Source: Streptomyces graminofaciens (lineage in GTDB: Bacteria > Actinomycetota > Actinomycetes > Streptomycetales > Streptomycetaceae). Taken from it: a DNA stretch of 64,000 nt. The notes under the pieces were generated by a model, which saw only the letters and a list, made by a program, of their open reading frames with translations, searched no databases and was not told where the DNA came from. Shown in pieces: positions 35,445 to 45,231 of this stretch. The first letter of the stretch is position 1; each line of letters opens with the position of its first letter. Location: assembly GCF_030294945.1 (NCBI RefSeq), contig NZ_AP018448.1, positions 3,534,001 through 3,598,000 on the forward strand, written 5' to 3'. The position numbers and the translations under genes are program-made.

Positions 35445-35831
35445 TCAGTTGCCCTTGGCCGCGTTTTCCCTGTTCAGGTAGTTGTAGACGGTGAAACGGC
35501 TGACGCCGAGCGCGCTCGCGACGGTCTCCACACCGTGCCGCACGGAGAAGGCGCCGCGCGCTTCGAGGATCCGTACGACCTCCTGCTTGGCCTTGCGGTC
35601 GAGGTCGGACAGGGGCTTGCCCTGCTTGCGCTCCATCGCGGCCAGGATGTGGTCCAGCGACTCGGCGAGCTGCGGCAGACGTACGGCGACGACGTCGGCG
35701 CCCTGCCAGGAGAGCACGACATCGTCGGGGCCGGCCTCGCCCGGCGGCAGCATGAGCCCGCCCATGGCGTCGACGAGCGGCTTCACGGCCGCGACGAAGG
35801 GGTCACCCCCGAGGTCCCCGAGGTCGGTCAC
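35445..35831 (-). CDS. HTH domain regulator, urate operon
   Basis: The 128-aa protein ends with a helix-turn-helix of the DauR/YheO type (LSDLDRKAKQEVVRILEARGAFSVRHGVETVASALGVSRFTVYNYLNRE). The first 60 residues are a small alpha/beta part, far shorter than the full YheO sensor. GTG 35831 overlaps the stop of the gene before it by 4 bp. It is on the same strand as the urate genes, about 120 bp before them, and probably controls them. Confidence 0.8.
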   Translation of the reverse strand: MTDLGDLGGDPFVAAVKPLVDAMGGLMLPPGEAGPDDVVLSWQGADVVAVRLPQLAESLDHILAAMERKQGKPLSDLDRKAKQEVVRILEARGAFSVRHGVETVASALGVSRFTVYNYLNRENAAKGN

Positions 35832-36076
35832 TCGCCCTCCTCGACGACGTTGACCTGGAGCGAGATCCGCGTGGCGCCGGCCTCCAGAGTCTTGCGCAGC
35901 AGGGCCTCCACGGTGGTGAGAACCGCGTCGGCACGCCCTTCCGCGGTATTGCCGAACGGGCCGACATCCACGGCGTCCAACTCCGCCGCCTCGACGACCT
36001 CGCGCGCCACCAACGCGTGCGCGGGCGCCTCGTCGAGGTCGAAGGGCTCGGTCGTGAACTCCACTCTCAATCGCAT
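35828..36076 (-). CDS. conserved small hypothetical protein
   Basis: The 82-aa protein looks like a small ferredoxin-fold domain (MRLRVEFTTEPFDLDE, then an alpha helix, then ISLQVNVVEEGE). It is co-translated with the HTH regulator through a 4-bp overlap, so the two may act together as a split sensor-regulator. I cannot name a ligand. Confidence 0.7.
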   Translation of the reverse strand: MRLRVEFTTEPFDLDEAPAHALVAREVVEAAELDAVDVGPFGNTAEGRADAVLTTVEALLRKTLEAGATRISLQVNVVEEGE

Positions 36077-36390
36077 TGCGCCCCCAGAACACGCATCCGA
36101 CCTGCGCTTTTACCCAGATCCCTCACCGCGAGGGCGCATCAGGGCACAACGGGGACGCGCCGGTCGACCGCTTCACAGCCGCCACGCACCCCAGGCCGAT
36201 CAATTTCACCAGGACGGAGCCGCTCGGTCCGCCACGAGGCGACCCTAACCGACCGGGGCGACCCTTCGCCCTGCACGTGGTCAAGCCGCCGACGTCCCGA
36301 GGAGCCGCCCACCCCCGCGCCACGCAGGGCGTCGCCCCCAATCGCACGCACCCAACCGAACTCGCGACACCCGGTTCCACCGCCCCCCTC

Positions 36391-36420
36391 TTGACAAGGC
36401 CGGACCCCCGGCGGCAATCT
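36391..36420 (+). promoter_or_regulatory. candidate hyi promoter
   Basis: TTGACA (36391-36396) lies 18 bp before CAATCT (36415-36420). Transcription would start inside the operator box that follows. The region 36077-36500 has no gene; apart from this promoter and the box I see nothing else in it. Confidence 0.45.
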
Positions 36421-36455
36421 TCCATTAAGCAGAAATAAACTTCCGTAATACGGAA
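36420..36455 (+). promoter_or_regulatory. two-part operator upstream of hyi
   Basis: The box has two parts separated by 5 bp: TTCCATTAAGCAGAAA and the perfect palindrome TTCCGTA-A-TACGGAA (36441-36455). It is 28/36 identical, with identical spacing, to a box upstream of gcl. It overlaps the expected transcription start, so a repressor fits best. IclR-family AllR is the known type of regulator for these pathways in Streptomyces. Confidence 0.7.
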
Positions 36456-36500
36456 TTATAAAGCGCGAGCTGACGAGCGGAAGGGAGCGTCTGAGGGCCC

Positions 36501-37358
36501 ATGCCAGGTTTTGAATCGAGCACAGCCGCAGAGCAACGCTTCAACGTCAACCTGTCGATCCTCTTCACGGAACTCCCGCTCCTGGAGCGCCCCGCGGCCG
36601 CCGCCGCGGCCGGCTTCACCGCGGTCGAGCTGTGGTGGCCCTGGGTCGGCTCCCCCACCCCCGAGCCCGCCGAACTCGCCGCGCTCAAGGGCGCGATCGA
36701 GGACGCGGGCGTCCGGTTGACGGGGTTGAACTTCTACTCCGGGCAGCTCCCGGGCCCGGACCGCGGCGCGCTGTCGGTGCCGGGCGTGGAGTCGGAGAGG
36801 TTCCGCGCCAACATCGACGTGGTCGCGGAGTTCGCCGAGTCCCTGGGCTGCAAGGCGCTCAACGCCCTCTACGGCAACCGGGTCGAGGGCGTGGACCCGG
36901 CCGAGCAGGACGCGCTGGCACTGGAGAACCTGGTGCTCGCGGCGCGGGCCGCCGACCGGATCGGCGCGATCCTGCTGATCGAGGCGCTCAACAAGCCGGA
37001 GTCACCGTTGTATCCGCTGGTGAGCGCCCCGGCCGCGATCGAGGTCGTCGACAAGGTCAACGAGGCCGCGGGACTCGGCAACGCGAAGTTCCTGATGGAC
37101 CTCTACCACCTGTCCATGAACGGCGAGGACCTGCCGCAGGTGATCGAGCGGTACGTGCCGAAGACCGGCCACGTACAGATCGCCGACAACCCGGGCCGCG
37201 GCGCCCCCGGCACGGGCTCACTCCCGCTGGCGGACCTCCTCGACCGCCTCCGGAAGGCCGGTTACGAGGGCTGGGTCGGCCTGGAGTACAAGCCGGGCGA
37301 CCGCCCGAGCGCCGAGGCCTTCGAGTGGCTGCCGCGCGCGGCCCGCGCCGCCCGCTGA
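36501..37358 (+). CDS. hyi: hydroxypyruvate isomerase
   Basis: The 285-aa TIM-barrel protein matches Hyi: FNVNLSILFTELPLLERPAAAAAAGFTAVELWWPW, LIEALNKPESPLYPL with metal Glu, FLMDLYHLSMNGEDL, HVQIADNPGRGAPGTG and WVGLEYKPGD with the second Glu. It interconverts hydroxypyruvate and tartronate semialdehyde. The next gene, 28 bp later, reduces tartronate semialdehyde, and gcl, which makes it, is regulated by the same box. Confidence 0.93.
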   Translation: MPGFESSTAAEQRFNVNLSILFTELPLLERPAAAAAAGFTAVELWWPWVGSPTPEPAELAALKGAIEDAGVRLTGLNFYSGQLPGPDRGALSVPGVESERFRANIDVVAEFAESLGCKALNALYGNRVEGVDPAEQDALALENLVLAARAADRIGAILLIEALNKPESPLYPLVSAPAAIEVVDKVNEAAGLGNAKFLMDLYHLSMNGEDLPQVIERYVPKTGHVQIADNPGRGAPGTGSLPLADLLDRLRKAGYEGWVGLEYKPGDRPSAEAFEWLPRAARAAR

Positions 37359-37386
37359 ACACACCCGTACGGAGAGGCACCCCATC

Positions 37387-38280
37387 ATGAGCGACCAGCT
37401 CCCCAAGATCGCCTGGATAGGTCTCGGCATCATGGGCTCCCCCATGTCCGAGAACCTGATCAAGGCGGGTTACGACGTCACCGGCTACACGCTGGAGCAG
37501 GACAAGCTGGACCGGCTGGCCGCCGCGGGCGGCTCCGCGGCCGGTTCGATCGCCGAGGCCGTGCGTGCCGCGGATGTGGTGATCACGATGGTGCCGGCCT
37601 CCCCGCAGGTCGAGGCCATCGCGTACGGCCCCGAGGGCATCCTGGAGAACGCGCGGCCCGGCGCCCTGCTGATCGACATGTCGTCCATCACGCCGCAGAC
37701 GTCGGTCGACCTGGCGAGGGCGGCGGCGGAGAAGGGCGTCCGGGTCCTCGACGCGCCCGTGTCCGGCGGTGAGGCCGGGGCCATCGAGGCCGTGCTGTCC
37801 ATCATGGTCGGCGGCGAGCAGGCCGACTTCGAGACGGCGAAGCCGATCTTCGAGGCGCTCGGCAGGACGATCGTGCTGTGCGGTCCGCACGGCTCCGGCC
37901 AGACCGTGAAGGCCGCGAACCAGCTGATCGTCGCCGTGAACATCCAGGCGTGCGCGGAGGCCGTGGTCTTCCTGGAGAAGTCGGGCGTGGACCTGACGGC
38001 CGCGCTGGACGTCCTCAACGGTGGTCTGGCCGGCTCGACGGTCCTGACCCGCAAGAAGGACAACTTCCTGAACCGGGACTTCAAGCCGGGCTTCCGCATC
38101 GATCTGCACCACAAGGACATGGGCATCGTGACGGACGCCGCGCGCAACGTCGGCGCCGCCCTGCCCGTCGGCGCGGTCGTGGCCCAGCTGGTGGCGTCCC
38201 TGCGCGCCCAGGGCGACGGAGGCCTGGACCACTCGGCGCTGCTGCGGGCGGTGGACCGCCTGTCCGGCGCCGACATCTGA
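37387..38280 (+). CDS. glxR: tartronate semialdehyde reductase
   Basis: The 297-aa protein is a 6-phosphogluconate-dehydrogenase-like beta-hydroxyacid reductase: the Rossmann motif WIGLGIMGSPMSENL at the N-terminus, APVSGGEAGA for substrate binding, the catalytic Lys in GQTVKAANQLIVA, and KDNFLNRDFKPGFRIDLHHKD at the C-terminus. It reduces tartronate semialdehyde to D-glycerate with NAD(P)H. It is the second gene of the glyoxylate operon. Confidence 0.93.
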   Translation: MSDQLPKIAWIGLGIMGSPMSENLIKAGYDVTGYTLEQDKLDRLAAAGGSAAGSIAEAVRAADVVITMVPASPQVEAIAYGPEGILENARPGALLIDMSSITPQTSVDLARAAAEKGVRVLDAPVSGGEAGAIEAVLSIMVGGEQADFETAKPIFEALGRTIVLCGPHGSGQTVKAANQLIVAVNIQACAEAVVFLEKSGVDLTAALDVLNGGLAGSTVLTRKKDNFLNRDFKPGFRIDLHHKDMGIVTDAARNVGAALPVGAVVAQLVASLRAQGDGGLDHSALLRAVDRLSGADI

Positions 38281-38391
38281 CCGGCCCGCACGAGACACCC
38301 CCCTGAACCCCGGGCGGCGCCGCCGCTGACATCTGTCCTGTCGCGCCCAAGCGGCCGCGCCGCCCGGCACCAACACCCGGACTTCAAGGCC

Positions 38392-38434
38392 GCGTCCGAA
38401 TGTCCCCGACGAACCCTCGGGGGCATTCGGACGC
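38392..38434 (+). terminator. strong hairpin after glxR
   Basis: An 18-bp stem with a single T-G wobble (arms start GCGTCCGAATG and end CATTCGGACGC) encloses a 7-nt loop, about 110 bp after the glxR stop. It is the likely terminator of the hyi-glxR operon. Confidence 0.7.
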
Positions 38435-38625
38435 ATCGCCCGTGGCAGCCCGCCGAGCGACCCGGATGAGGGGTGACCGCCCGGCGGCACGCGCGGGCAG
38501 GGCGAGGACCGCGGCGGAACGCGAGCCAGTGCGGTGGTGAAGGTCCCGGCCTCCTTCTCGACGTGAGGGAAGCAGCGCCGAGTACCGTCGCGCCCCGCCG
38601 CGGTCCCAGCCGCCCGACGCCGGGC

Positions 38626-38681
38626 GGCTTTCGGCGCTGGTGGGTTGCTGGGCCGCGAGCAACCCACCAACGCCAAAAGCC
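38626..38681. repeat. 24-bp imperfect inverted repeat
   Basis: Arms 38626-38649 and 38658-38681 match at 22 of 24 positions around an 8-nt loop (left arm begins GGCTTTCGGCGCTGG). It lies between the convergent glxR and gcl genes and could be a second, bidirectional terminator. The stretch 38281-38995 has no gene. Confidence 0.6.
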
Positions 38682-38704
38682 GCACCCGCACCCGCACCCG
38701 CACC
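38681..38704. repeat. hexamer tandem repeat, 4 units
   Basis: Four CGCACC units directly follow the large inverted repeat. A microsatellite with no evident function. Confidence 0.7.
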
Positions 38705-38802
38705 CGCCAACCGATCCCACCCCCCGAGCTCTCTCGCAGTGCCGAACACGCCTACGCCAGCATGCGTAGCCCACCTACGAAACCCTCAAATCAAGCTCTG
38801 AA

Positions 38803-38887
38803 CCCGCCCCCGGAGGCTTCAACCACCCCCGGGGGCGGGCACATTCTCCACACGCGAGGCCCGCCGACACGGGGGCGGCGGGCCTCG
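38803..38887 (-). terminator. two hairpins downstream of gcl
   Basis: Reading the minus strand after gcl there are two perfect 11-bp stems: CGAGGCCCGCC/GGCGGGCCTCG (38855-38887) and CCCGCCCCCGG/CCGGGGGCGGG (38803-38839). They probably end gcl transcription. Confidence 0.6.
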
Positions 38888-38995
38888 ACGGGGGAACGGG
38901 GGAACGGGGGAGGCCAGAGGCGGCGGTGCGACAAAGCGGCTCGCTCTTGCGAGATCGCGCCGCCGCCAGGCCGACCCTCGGACGGACGCCGCGCG

Positions 38996-40780
<1,785 letters not shown>

Positions 40781-40843
40781 TGCGTACTCCTGCTTCAGCT
40801 GCCGGACTCGCGCTCGCCTCGCGCCCCGCGGTGAGCACTCAGT

Positions 40844-40879
40844 TTCCGTATTATGGAAAGTGTTTTCTGCTATCTGGAA
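40844..40879 (-). promoter_or_regulatory. two-part operator upstream of gcl
   Basis: On the minus strand it reads TTCCAGATAGCAGAAA, 5 bp, then TTCCATAATACGGAA. It has the same 16-5-15 layout as the hyi box and matches it at 28 of 36 positions. It lies 2 bp downstream of the gcl -10 element. Confidence 0.7.
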
Positions 40880-40881
40880 GC

Positions 40882-40910
40882 AATGTAGGGGGCGACGCAA
40901 TGAGCGTCAA
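40882..40910 (-). promoter_or_regulatory. gcl promoter
   Basis: On the minus strand TTGACG (40910-40905) is followed by a 17-bp spacer and TACATT (40887-40882), a good housekeeping-sigma promoter. Transcription would start within the operator. Confidence 0.6.
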
Positions 40911-41023
40911 GGGCGGGCGAAGCGGATTCGACCTGGGCGTCTCGGGGTGTTTCCCTGCCGGAACGGCCCTGGTTGGAGGACGATGAGGGGGCTGTTCGTA
41001 GTGATTCGGCGGTAGGGGGGAGC

Positions 41024-41719
41024 ATGAGCGAGAGCATGCCGGTGAGGTGCCCGGACTGCGGGCGGGAGCATGTGTACGCGGCCCCGGCCTATCCGTGCGC
41101 CTGCGGCACCCCCGTCGCCCCGTCGCTGAACCGCCGTGCCGACCCCAGCGCCGTCACCCACCGCACCTGGGACGAGGACTGGGTCACCGTCCGCTGCGGG
41201 ACCTGTGGCCGCGAGGGCCAGTGGCCCCACCCCGAGCTGGGCTGCGCCTGCGGGACCGTGCTGCGCGTTCCCGTCGCGGGCGCGCTACGGCCACTGCGGT
41301 CCCGGGACCCGAACGGGATCGATCGCCCCGCACGTCCCCGTACCGCCTTCACGCCCGTCACGATCCGCACCGCCCGTGACGCGGTCACCGCGGTCGCCCT
41401 CTATCTGCGCTGGCTGGGCTACCGGGGCGTGCGCCGGGCCGACCAGCGGCAGCCCAACGGGATCGGGCTGGCCGCGCGGGGCGTCCTGGCGCAGGTGGAC
41501 CCGTCCATCCATCCGGCCTCGCTGCGCGACGTCGAGTGCCTGTGGCTGACCGCGATGACCGAGTCCGCGGACTGCGTCTACTTCTCCCTGGCCGGGTACG
41601 CGAACGACGCCCGCGACCGTGCCGACGGCCTGGGCGTCTCCCTGTTCGTCCTGGACCTCACGGGCACCCCGCAGCCGGTCAACGGCGCGGCGGCCGACCT
41701 GGTCGCGACCGGCGCCTGA
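41024..41719 (+). CDS. zinc-ribbon protein with Mrr-like C-terminal domain
   Basis: The 231-aa protein begins with two zinc-ribbon-like segments (CPDCGREH with CACG, and CGTCGREG with CACG, residues about 9-85). The C-terminal 110 residues (VTAVALYLRWLGYRGVRRADQ, IGLAARGVLAQVDPSI, CVYFSLAGYANDARDRADGLGVSLFVLDL) resemble the fold of Mrr-type restriction nucleases, although the catalytic D-xn-ExK is not obvious (AQVD stands where QxK would be). I do not know its role. The ATG follows GGGGGGAG. A hairpin directly follows the stop. Confidence 0.65.
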   Translation: MSESMPVRCPDCGREHVYAAPAYPCACGTPVAPSLNRRADPSAVTHRTWDEDWVTVRCGTCGREGQWPHPELGCACGTVLRVPVAGALRPLRSRDPNGIDRPARPRTAFTPVTIRTARDAVTAVALYLRWLGYRGVRRADQRQPNGIGLAARGVLAQVDPSIHPASLRDVECLWLTAMTESADCVYFSLAGYANDARDRADGLGVSLFVLDLTGTPQPVNGAAADLVATGA

Positions 41720-41737
41720 ACGCTCCGCCGGGAGCGT
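41720..41737 (+). terminator. short hairpin at the stop of 41024-41719
   Basis: ACGCTCC-GCCG-GGAGCGT starts at the first base after the TGA. Confidence 0.5.
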
Positions 41738-41830
41738 GGGAGTGGAACCGCGGGCCGTCCGCGGCTGGTCGCGCCCGCGCGGCGCAGACGCATGCGCGAC
41801 GGCCCGGCGCCCCTCACGGCGGCGCTGCTT

Positions 41831-43453
41831 CTACTCGGTTCCGTACCGCTGCCGCAGCTCGATCTTGCGTACCTTCCCCGACACCGTCATGGGGAAGGCG
41901 TCCAGGATCCGCAGCGCGCTCGGGATCTTGTAGTGCGCCAACTGCCCGTCGCAGAAGGCCCGCAGCTCCTCCAGCGTGAGCGGGTCGGTGGCCTCGCGCG
42001 GGATGACACAGGCGAGTACCTCCTCGCCGTACCGCTCATGCGGTACGCCGACCACCTGGACGTCGGCGATCTTCGGGTGGGCGTACAGGAACTCCTCGAT
42101 CTCGCGCGGGTAGATGTTCTCGCCACCCCGGATGATCATGTCCTTGATGCGGCCGACGATCTCGACGTACCCGTCCTCGCGCATCACCGCGAGGTCCCCG
42201 GTGTGCATCCACCGCCCCGCGTCGACGGCCTCGGCGGTCTTCTCGGGCTCCTCCCAGTAGCCGAGCATCACGCTGTAGCCCCGGGTGCACAACTCACCTG
42301 CCGTGCCGCGCGGTTGGGTCACCCCGCTCACCGGGTCGACGATCTTCACCTCGATGTGCGGCAGGACGCGGCCGACGGTGCCGGTGCGGTGTGCGAGGTC
42401 GTCGTCGCGGCGGGTCTGGGTGGAGACGGGCGAGGTCTCCGTCATGCCGTAGCAGATCGACACCTCCGCCATGTTCATCTCCGCGACGACCCGCTTCATC
42501 ACCTCCACCGGACAGGGCGAGCCCGCCATGATGCCGGTGCGGAGGGAGGACAGGTCGTACGACGCGAAGTCGGGGAGGTTCAGCTCCGCGATGAACATGG
42601 TGGGGACGCCGTACAGGGAGGTGCAGCGCTCCTGCTGGACGGCCTCCAGGGTGGCCTTCGGGTCGAAGGAGGGGGCCGGGACGACGATGCAGGCGCCGTG
42701 CGAGGTCGCGGCCAGATTGCCCATCACCATGCCGAAGCAGTGGTAGAAGGGCACGGGGACGCAGATCCGGTCCTGCTCGGTGTAGGCGATCAACTCCCCT
42801 ACGGAATAACCGTTGTTGAGGATGTTGTGATGGGAGAGGGTCGCCCCCTTGGGGAAGCCCGTCGTGCCCGAGGTGTACTGGATGTTGATCGGGTCGTCGC
42901 AGGACAGTTCCTCGAACGGCACCGGGGTCCCGCGACCCAGCAGCGCGTCCCAGCTCGGGTCGCCGAAGTAGACGGTCTCCCGCAACTTCGGGCAGTTGCC
43001 GCGTACTTGCTCGACCATCGCCCGGTAGTCGCTGCTCTTGTGGGCGAGCGAGGCGAAGAGGAGCGAGATCCCGGCCTGGCCCAGGACGTACTCGACCTCG
43101 TGGGTGCGGTAGGCCGGGTTGATGTTCACCATGATCGCGCCGATGCGGGCGGTGGCGTACTGGACGAGCACCCACTCCGGACAGTTGACCGCCCAGATGC
43201 CCACCCGGTCGCCCTTGGCCACCCCGCTCGCGAGCAGCGCGTACGCCAGCTCGTCGACGTCGGCGGCGAACCGGGCGTAGGTCCAGCGGCGCCCGGAGGG
43301 GACGTCGACGAGGGCCTCACGGTCCGGCCAGGCGGCGACCGCGCGGTCCAGGTTGGCGCCGATCGTGTCGCCGAGGAGGGCCGTCGGGCTCGTCCCGTGC
43401 GTGTACGAGGACTTGGTCGAGGACTTGGTCGAGGACTTGGTCGACGAGGTCAC
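41831..43453 (-). CDS. long/medium-chain fatty acyl-CoA synthetase
   Basis: The 540-aa protein is an ANL-family adenylate-forming enzyme: YTSGTTGFPKGATLSHHNI (P-loop-like), YGMTETSP, GRWMHTGDLAVMREDGYVEIVGRIKDMIIRGGENIYPREIE and the catalytic C-terminal Lys in MTVSGKVRKIEL. It activates a fatty acid to acyl-CoA. The first 16 residues are a Ser/Thr/Lys repeat encoded by a 12-bp tandem repeat. It overlaps the previous acyl-CoA ligase by 4 bp, so the two are translated together. Confidence 0.92.
   Translation of the reverse strand: MTSSTKSSTKSSTKSSYTHGTSPTALLGDTIGANLDRAVAAWPDREALVDVPSGRRWTYARFAADVDELAYALLASGVAKGDRVGIWAVNCPEWVLVQYATARIGAIMVNINPAYRTHEVEYVLGQAGISLLFASLAHKSSDYRAMVEQVRGNCPKLRETVYFGDPSWDALLGRGTPVPFEELSCDDPINIQYTSGTTGFPKGATLSHHNILNNGYSVGELIAYTEQDRICVPVPFYHCFGMVMGNLAATSHGACIVVPAPSFDPKATLEAVQQERCTSLYGVPTMFIAELNLPDFASYDLSSLRTGIMAGSPCPVEVMKRVVAEMNMAEVSICYGMTETSPVSTQTRRDDDLAHRTGTVGRVLPHIEVKIVDPVSGVTQPRGTAGELCTRGYSVMLGYWEEPEKTAEAVDAGRWMHTGDLAVMREDGYVEIVGRIKDMIIRGGENIYPREIEEFLYAHPKIADVQVVGVPHERYGEEVLACVIPREATDPLTLEELRAFCDGQLAHYKIPSALRILDAFPMTVSGKVRKIELRQRYGTE
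43407..43442. repeat. 12-bp tandem repeat inside the acyl-CoA synthetase N-terminus
   Basis: Three perfect copies of GAGGACTTGGTC. On the minus strand they encode T-K-S-S-type units at residues 4-16. The unit length keeps the frame, so copy number could vary without loss of function. Confidence 0.85.
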
Positions 43454-45129
43454 CGGAAGTCCTCCTCGCGGTACTCGGCGTCCGAACCCGCCGCCGTGGC
43501 CTCGCGCAGCTCGATCCTGCGGATCTTGCCGGAGACGGTCTTGGGCAGCGGGGCGAACTCGATGCGGCGCAGCCGCTTGTAGGGGGCGAGGACCTCCCGC
43601 GAGTGCTTGAAGAGCACCTTGGCGGTGTCCGCGTCCGGCTCCCAGCCCGCCGCCAGCACGATGTAGGCCTTCGGCACCGCGAGCCGTACTTCGTCCGGGG
43701 CGGGCACGACGGCCGCCTCGGCCACCGCCTCGTGCTCCAGGAGGGCGCTCTCCAGCTCGAACGGGCTGATCTTGTAGTCGCTCGCCTTGAACACGTCGTC
43801 GGCCCGGCCGACGTACGTGATGTACCCGTCGGCGTCGCGCGAGCCGATGTCACCGGTGCGGTAGTAGCCGCCGGCCATGGACTGCGCCGTACGGTCGGGG
43901 TCACCGTGGTAGCCGGTCATCACGCCCACGGGGCGGTTGGACAGGTCGATCGCGATCTCGCCCTCGTCGGCGTCCGGGGCGCCCGTGATCGGGTCGAGGA
44001 GGACGATCTTGAAGCCGGGTCCTGGCCTGCCCATCGAGCCGGTCTTGAGCTCCTGACCGGGGCTGTTGGAGACCTGCACGGCCGTCTCCGTCTGGCCGAA
44101 GCCGTCACGGATGGTGACGTCCCAGGCCCGGCGCACCTGCTCGATGACCTCGGGGTTGAGGGGCTCACCGGCGGCGACGGCCTCGCGGGGCGGGGTACGC
44201 AGCTGGGTGAGGTCGGCCTGGATGAGCATGCGCCACACGGTCGGCGGGGCACAGAAGCTGGTCACGCCCACACGGTCCATCTCGGCCAGCAGCCGGGCCG
44301 GATCGAAACGCGTGTAGTTGTGGATGAAGACCGTCGCCTCGGCGTTCCACGGGCCGAAGAGGTTGGACCAGGCGTGCTTGGCCCAGCCGGGCGAGGAGAT
44401 GTTGAGGTGGACGTCACCGGGTTTCAGGCCGATCCAGTACATCGTCGCCAAGTGGCCGATGGGGTACGACACATGGGTGTGCTCGACCAGCTTGGGCCGG
44501 GCGGTCGTGCCCGAGGTGAAGTACAGCATCAGCGGGTCGGAGGCGTTGGTGTCGCCGTCCGGCTCGAAGTCGGCGGAGGCGTCGTAGGCGTCCGCGTACG
44601 ACCGCCAGTCGGCGACCTCGTCACCCACCGCGATCCGGGTGTAGCGGCCGGGCACCTCGTCGAACTTGGGCGCGTCCTCGGACCGCACGATCACATGGCG
44701 CACCCGGCCGCGCTCCACGCGGTCGCGCAGGTCGGCGGGGCCGAGCAGCGGGGTGGCGGGGATGACGACGGCACGCAGCTTCATCGCGGCGAGGGCGACC
44801 TCCCACAGCTCGGCCTGGTTGCCGAGCATGACGAGGACGCGGTCGTCGGCCCGGACGCGCTGTGCCCGCAGCCAGCTCGCGACGCGGGCCGAGCGCTCGG
44901 ACATCTCGGCGAAGGTGATCCGGGTCTCGGTGCCGTCCTCCTCGACGATGTGCAGCGCCGTGCGGTCGTTCCCACGTGCGATCACGTCGAACCAGTCGAG
45001 CGCCCAGTTGAAGTAATCCGGGCGCGGCCACTCGAAACCCTTGCAGGCCGCCTCGTAGTCCTCGCGGTGGGCCAGTAGGAAATCCCTGGCCGCCCGGAAC
45101 TCCTCCGTGGCGCTCGTCCTCGCCGACAT
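43450..45129 (-). CDS. acyl-CoA synthetase, medium-chain/acetyl-like
   Basis: The 559-aa protein is an ANL-family ligase of the ACSM (medium-chain acyl-CoA) type: YFTSGTTARPKLVEHTH, DGFGQTETA, GGYYRTGDIGSRDADGYITYVGRADDVFKASDYKISPFELE and KTVSGKIRRIEL with the catalytic Lys. It differs from the next gene, so the pair should have different chain-length ranges. It lies divergent from a GAF-LuxR regulator, with a palindrome between them. Confidence 0.92.
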   Translation of the reverse strand: MSARTSATEEFRAARDFLLAHREDYEAACKGFEWPRPDYFNWALDWFDVIARGNDRTALHIVEEDGTETRITFAEMSERSARVASWLRAQRVRADDRVLVMLGNQAELWEVALAAMKLRAVVIPATPLLGPADLRDRVERGRVRHVIVRSEDAPKFDEVPGRYTRIAVGDEVADWRSYADAYDASADFEPDGDTNASDPLMLYFTSGTTARPKLVEHTHVSYPIGHLATMYWIGLKPGDVHLNISSPGWAKHAWSNLFGPWNAEATVFIHNYTRFDPARLLAEMDRVGVTSFCAPPTVWRMLIQADLTQLRTPPREAVAAGEPLNPEVIEQVRRAWDVTIRDGFGQTETAVQVSNSPGQELKTGSMGRPGPGFKIVLLDPITGAPDADEGEIAIDLSNRPVGVMTGYHGDPDRTAQSMAGGYYRTGDIGSRDADGYITYVGRADDVFKASDYKISPFELESALLEHEAVAEAAVVPAPDEVRLAVPKAYIVLAAGWEPDADTAKVLFKHSREVLAPYKRLRRIEFAPLPKTVSGKIRRIELREATAAGSDAEYREEDFR

Positions 45130-45190
45130 GTGTCCTCCTCATTGCCGGACCGTTGCCTGACATCGTGTAATGCGTGATACAGCTCTCACT

Positions 45191-45206
45191 ACCCCCGAAC
45201 GGGGGT
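45191..45206. promoter_or_regulatory. palindrome in acyl-CoA ligase / LuxR gap
   Basis: ACCCCCG-AA-CGGGGGT is a perfect 7-bp inverted repeat in the divergent gap, 26 bp before the regulator start. It is a candidate operator. Confidence 0.5.
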
Positions 45207-45231
45207 GCGCCGCGCGGAAAGGGACGAGTTC

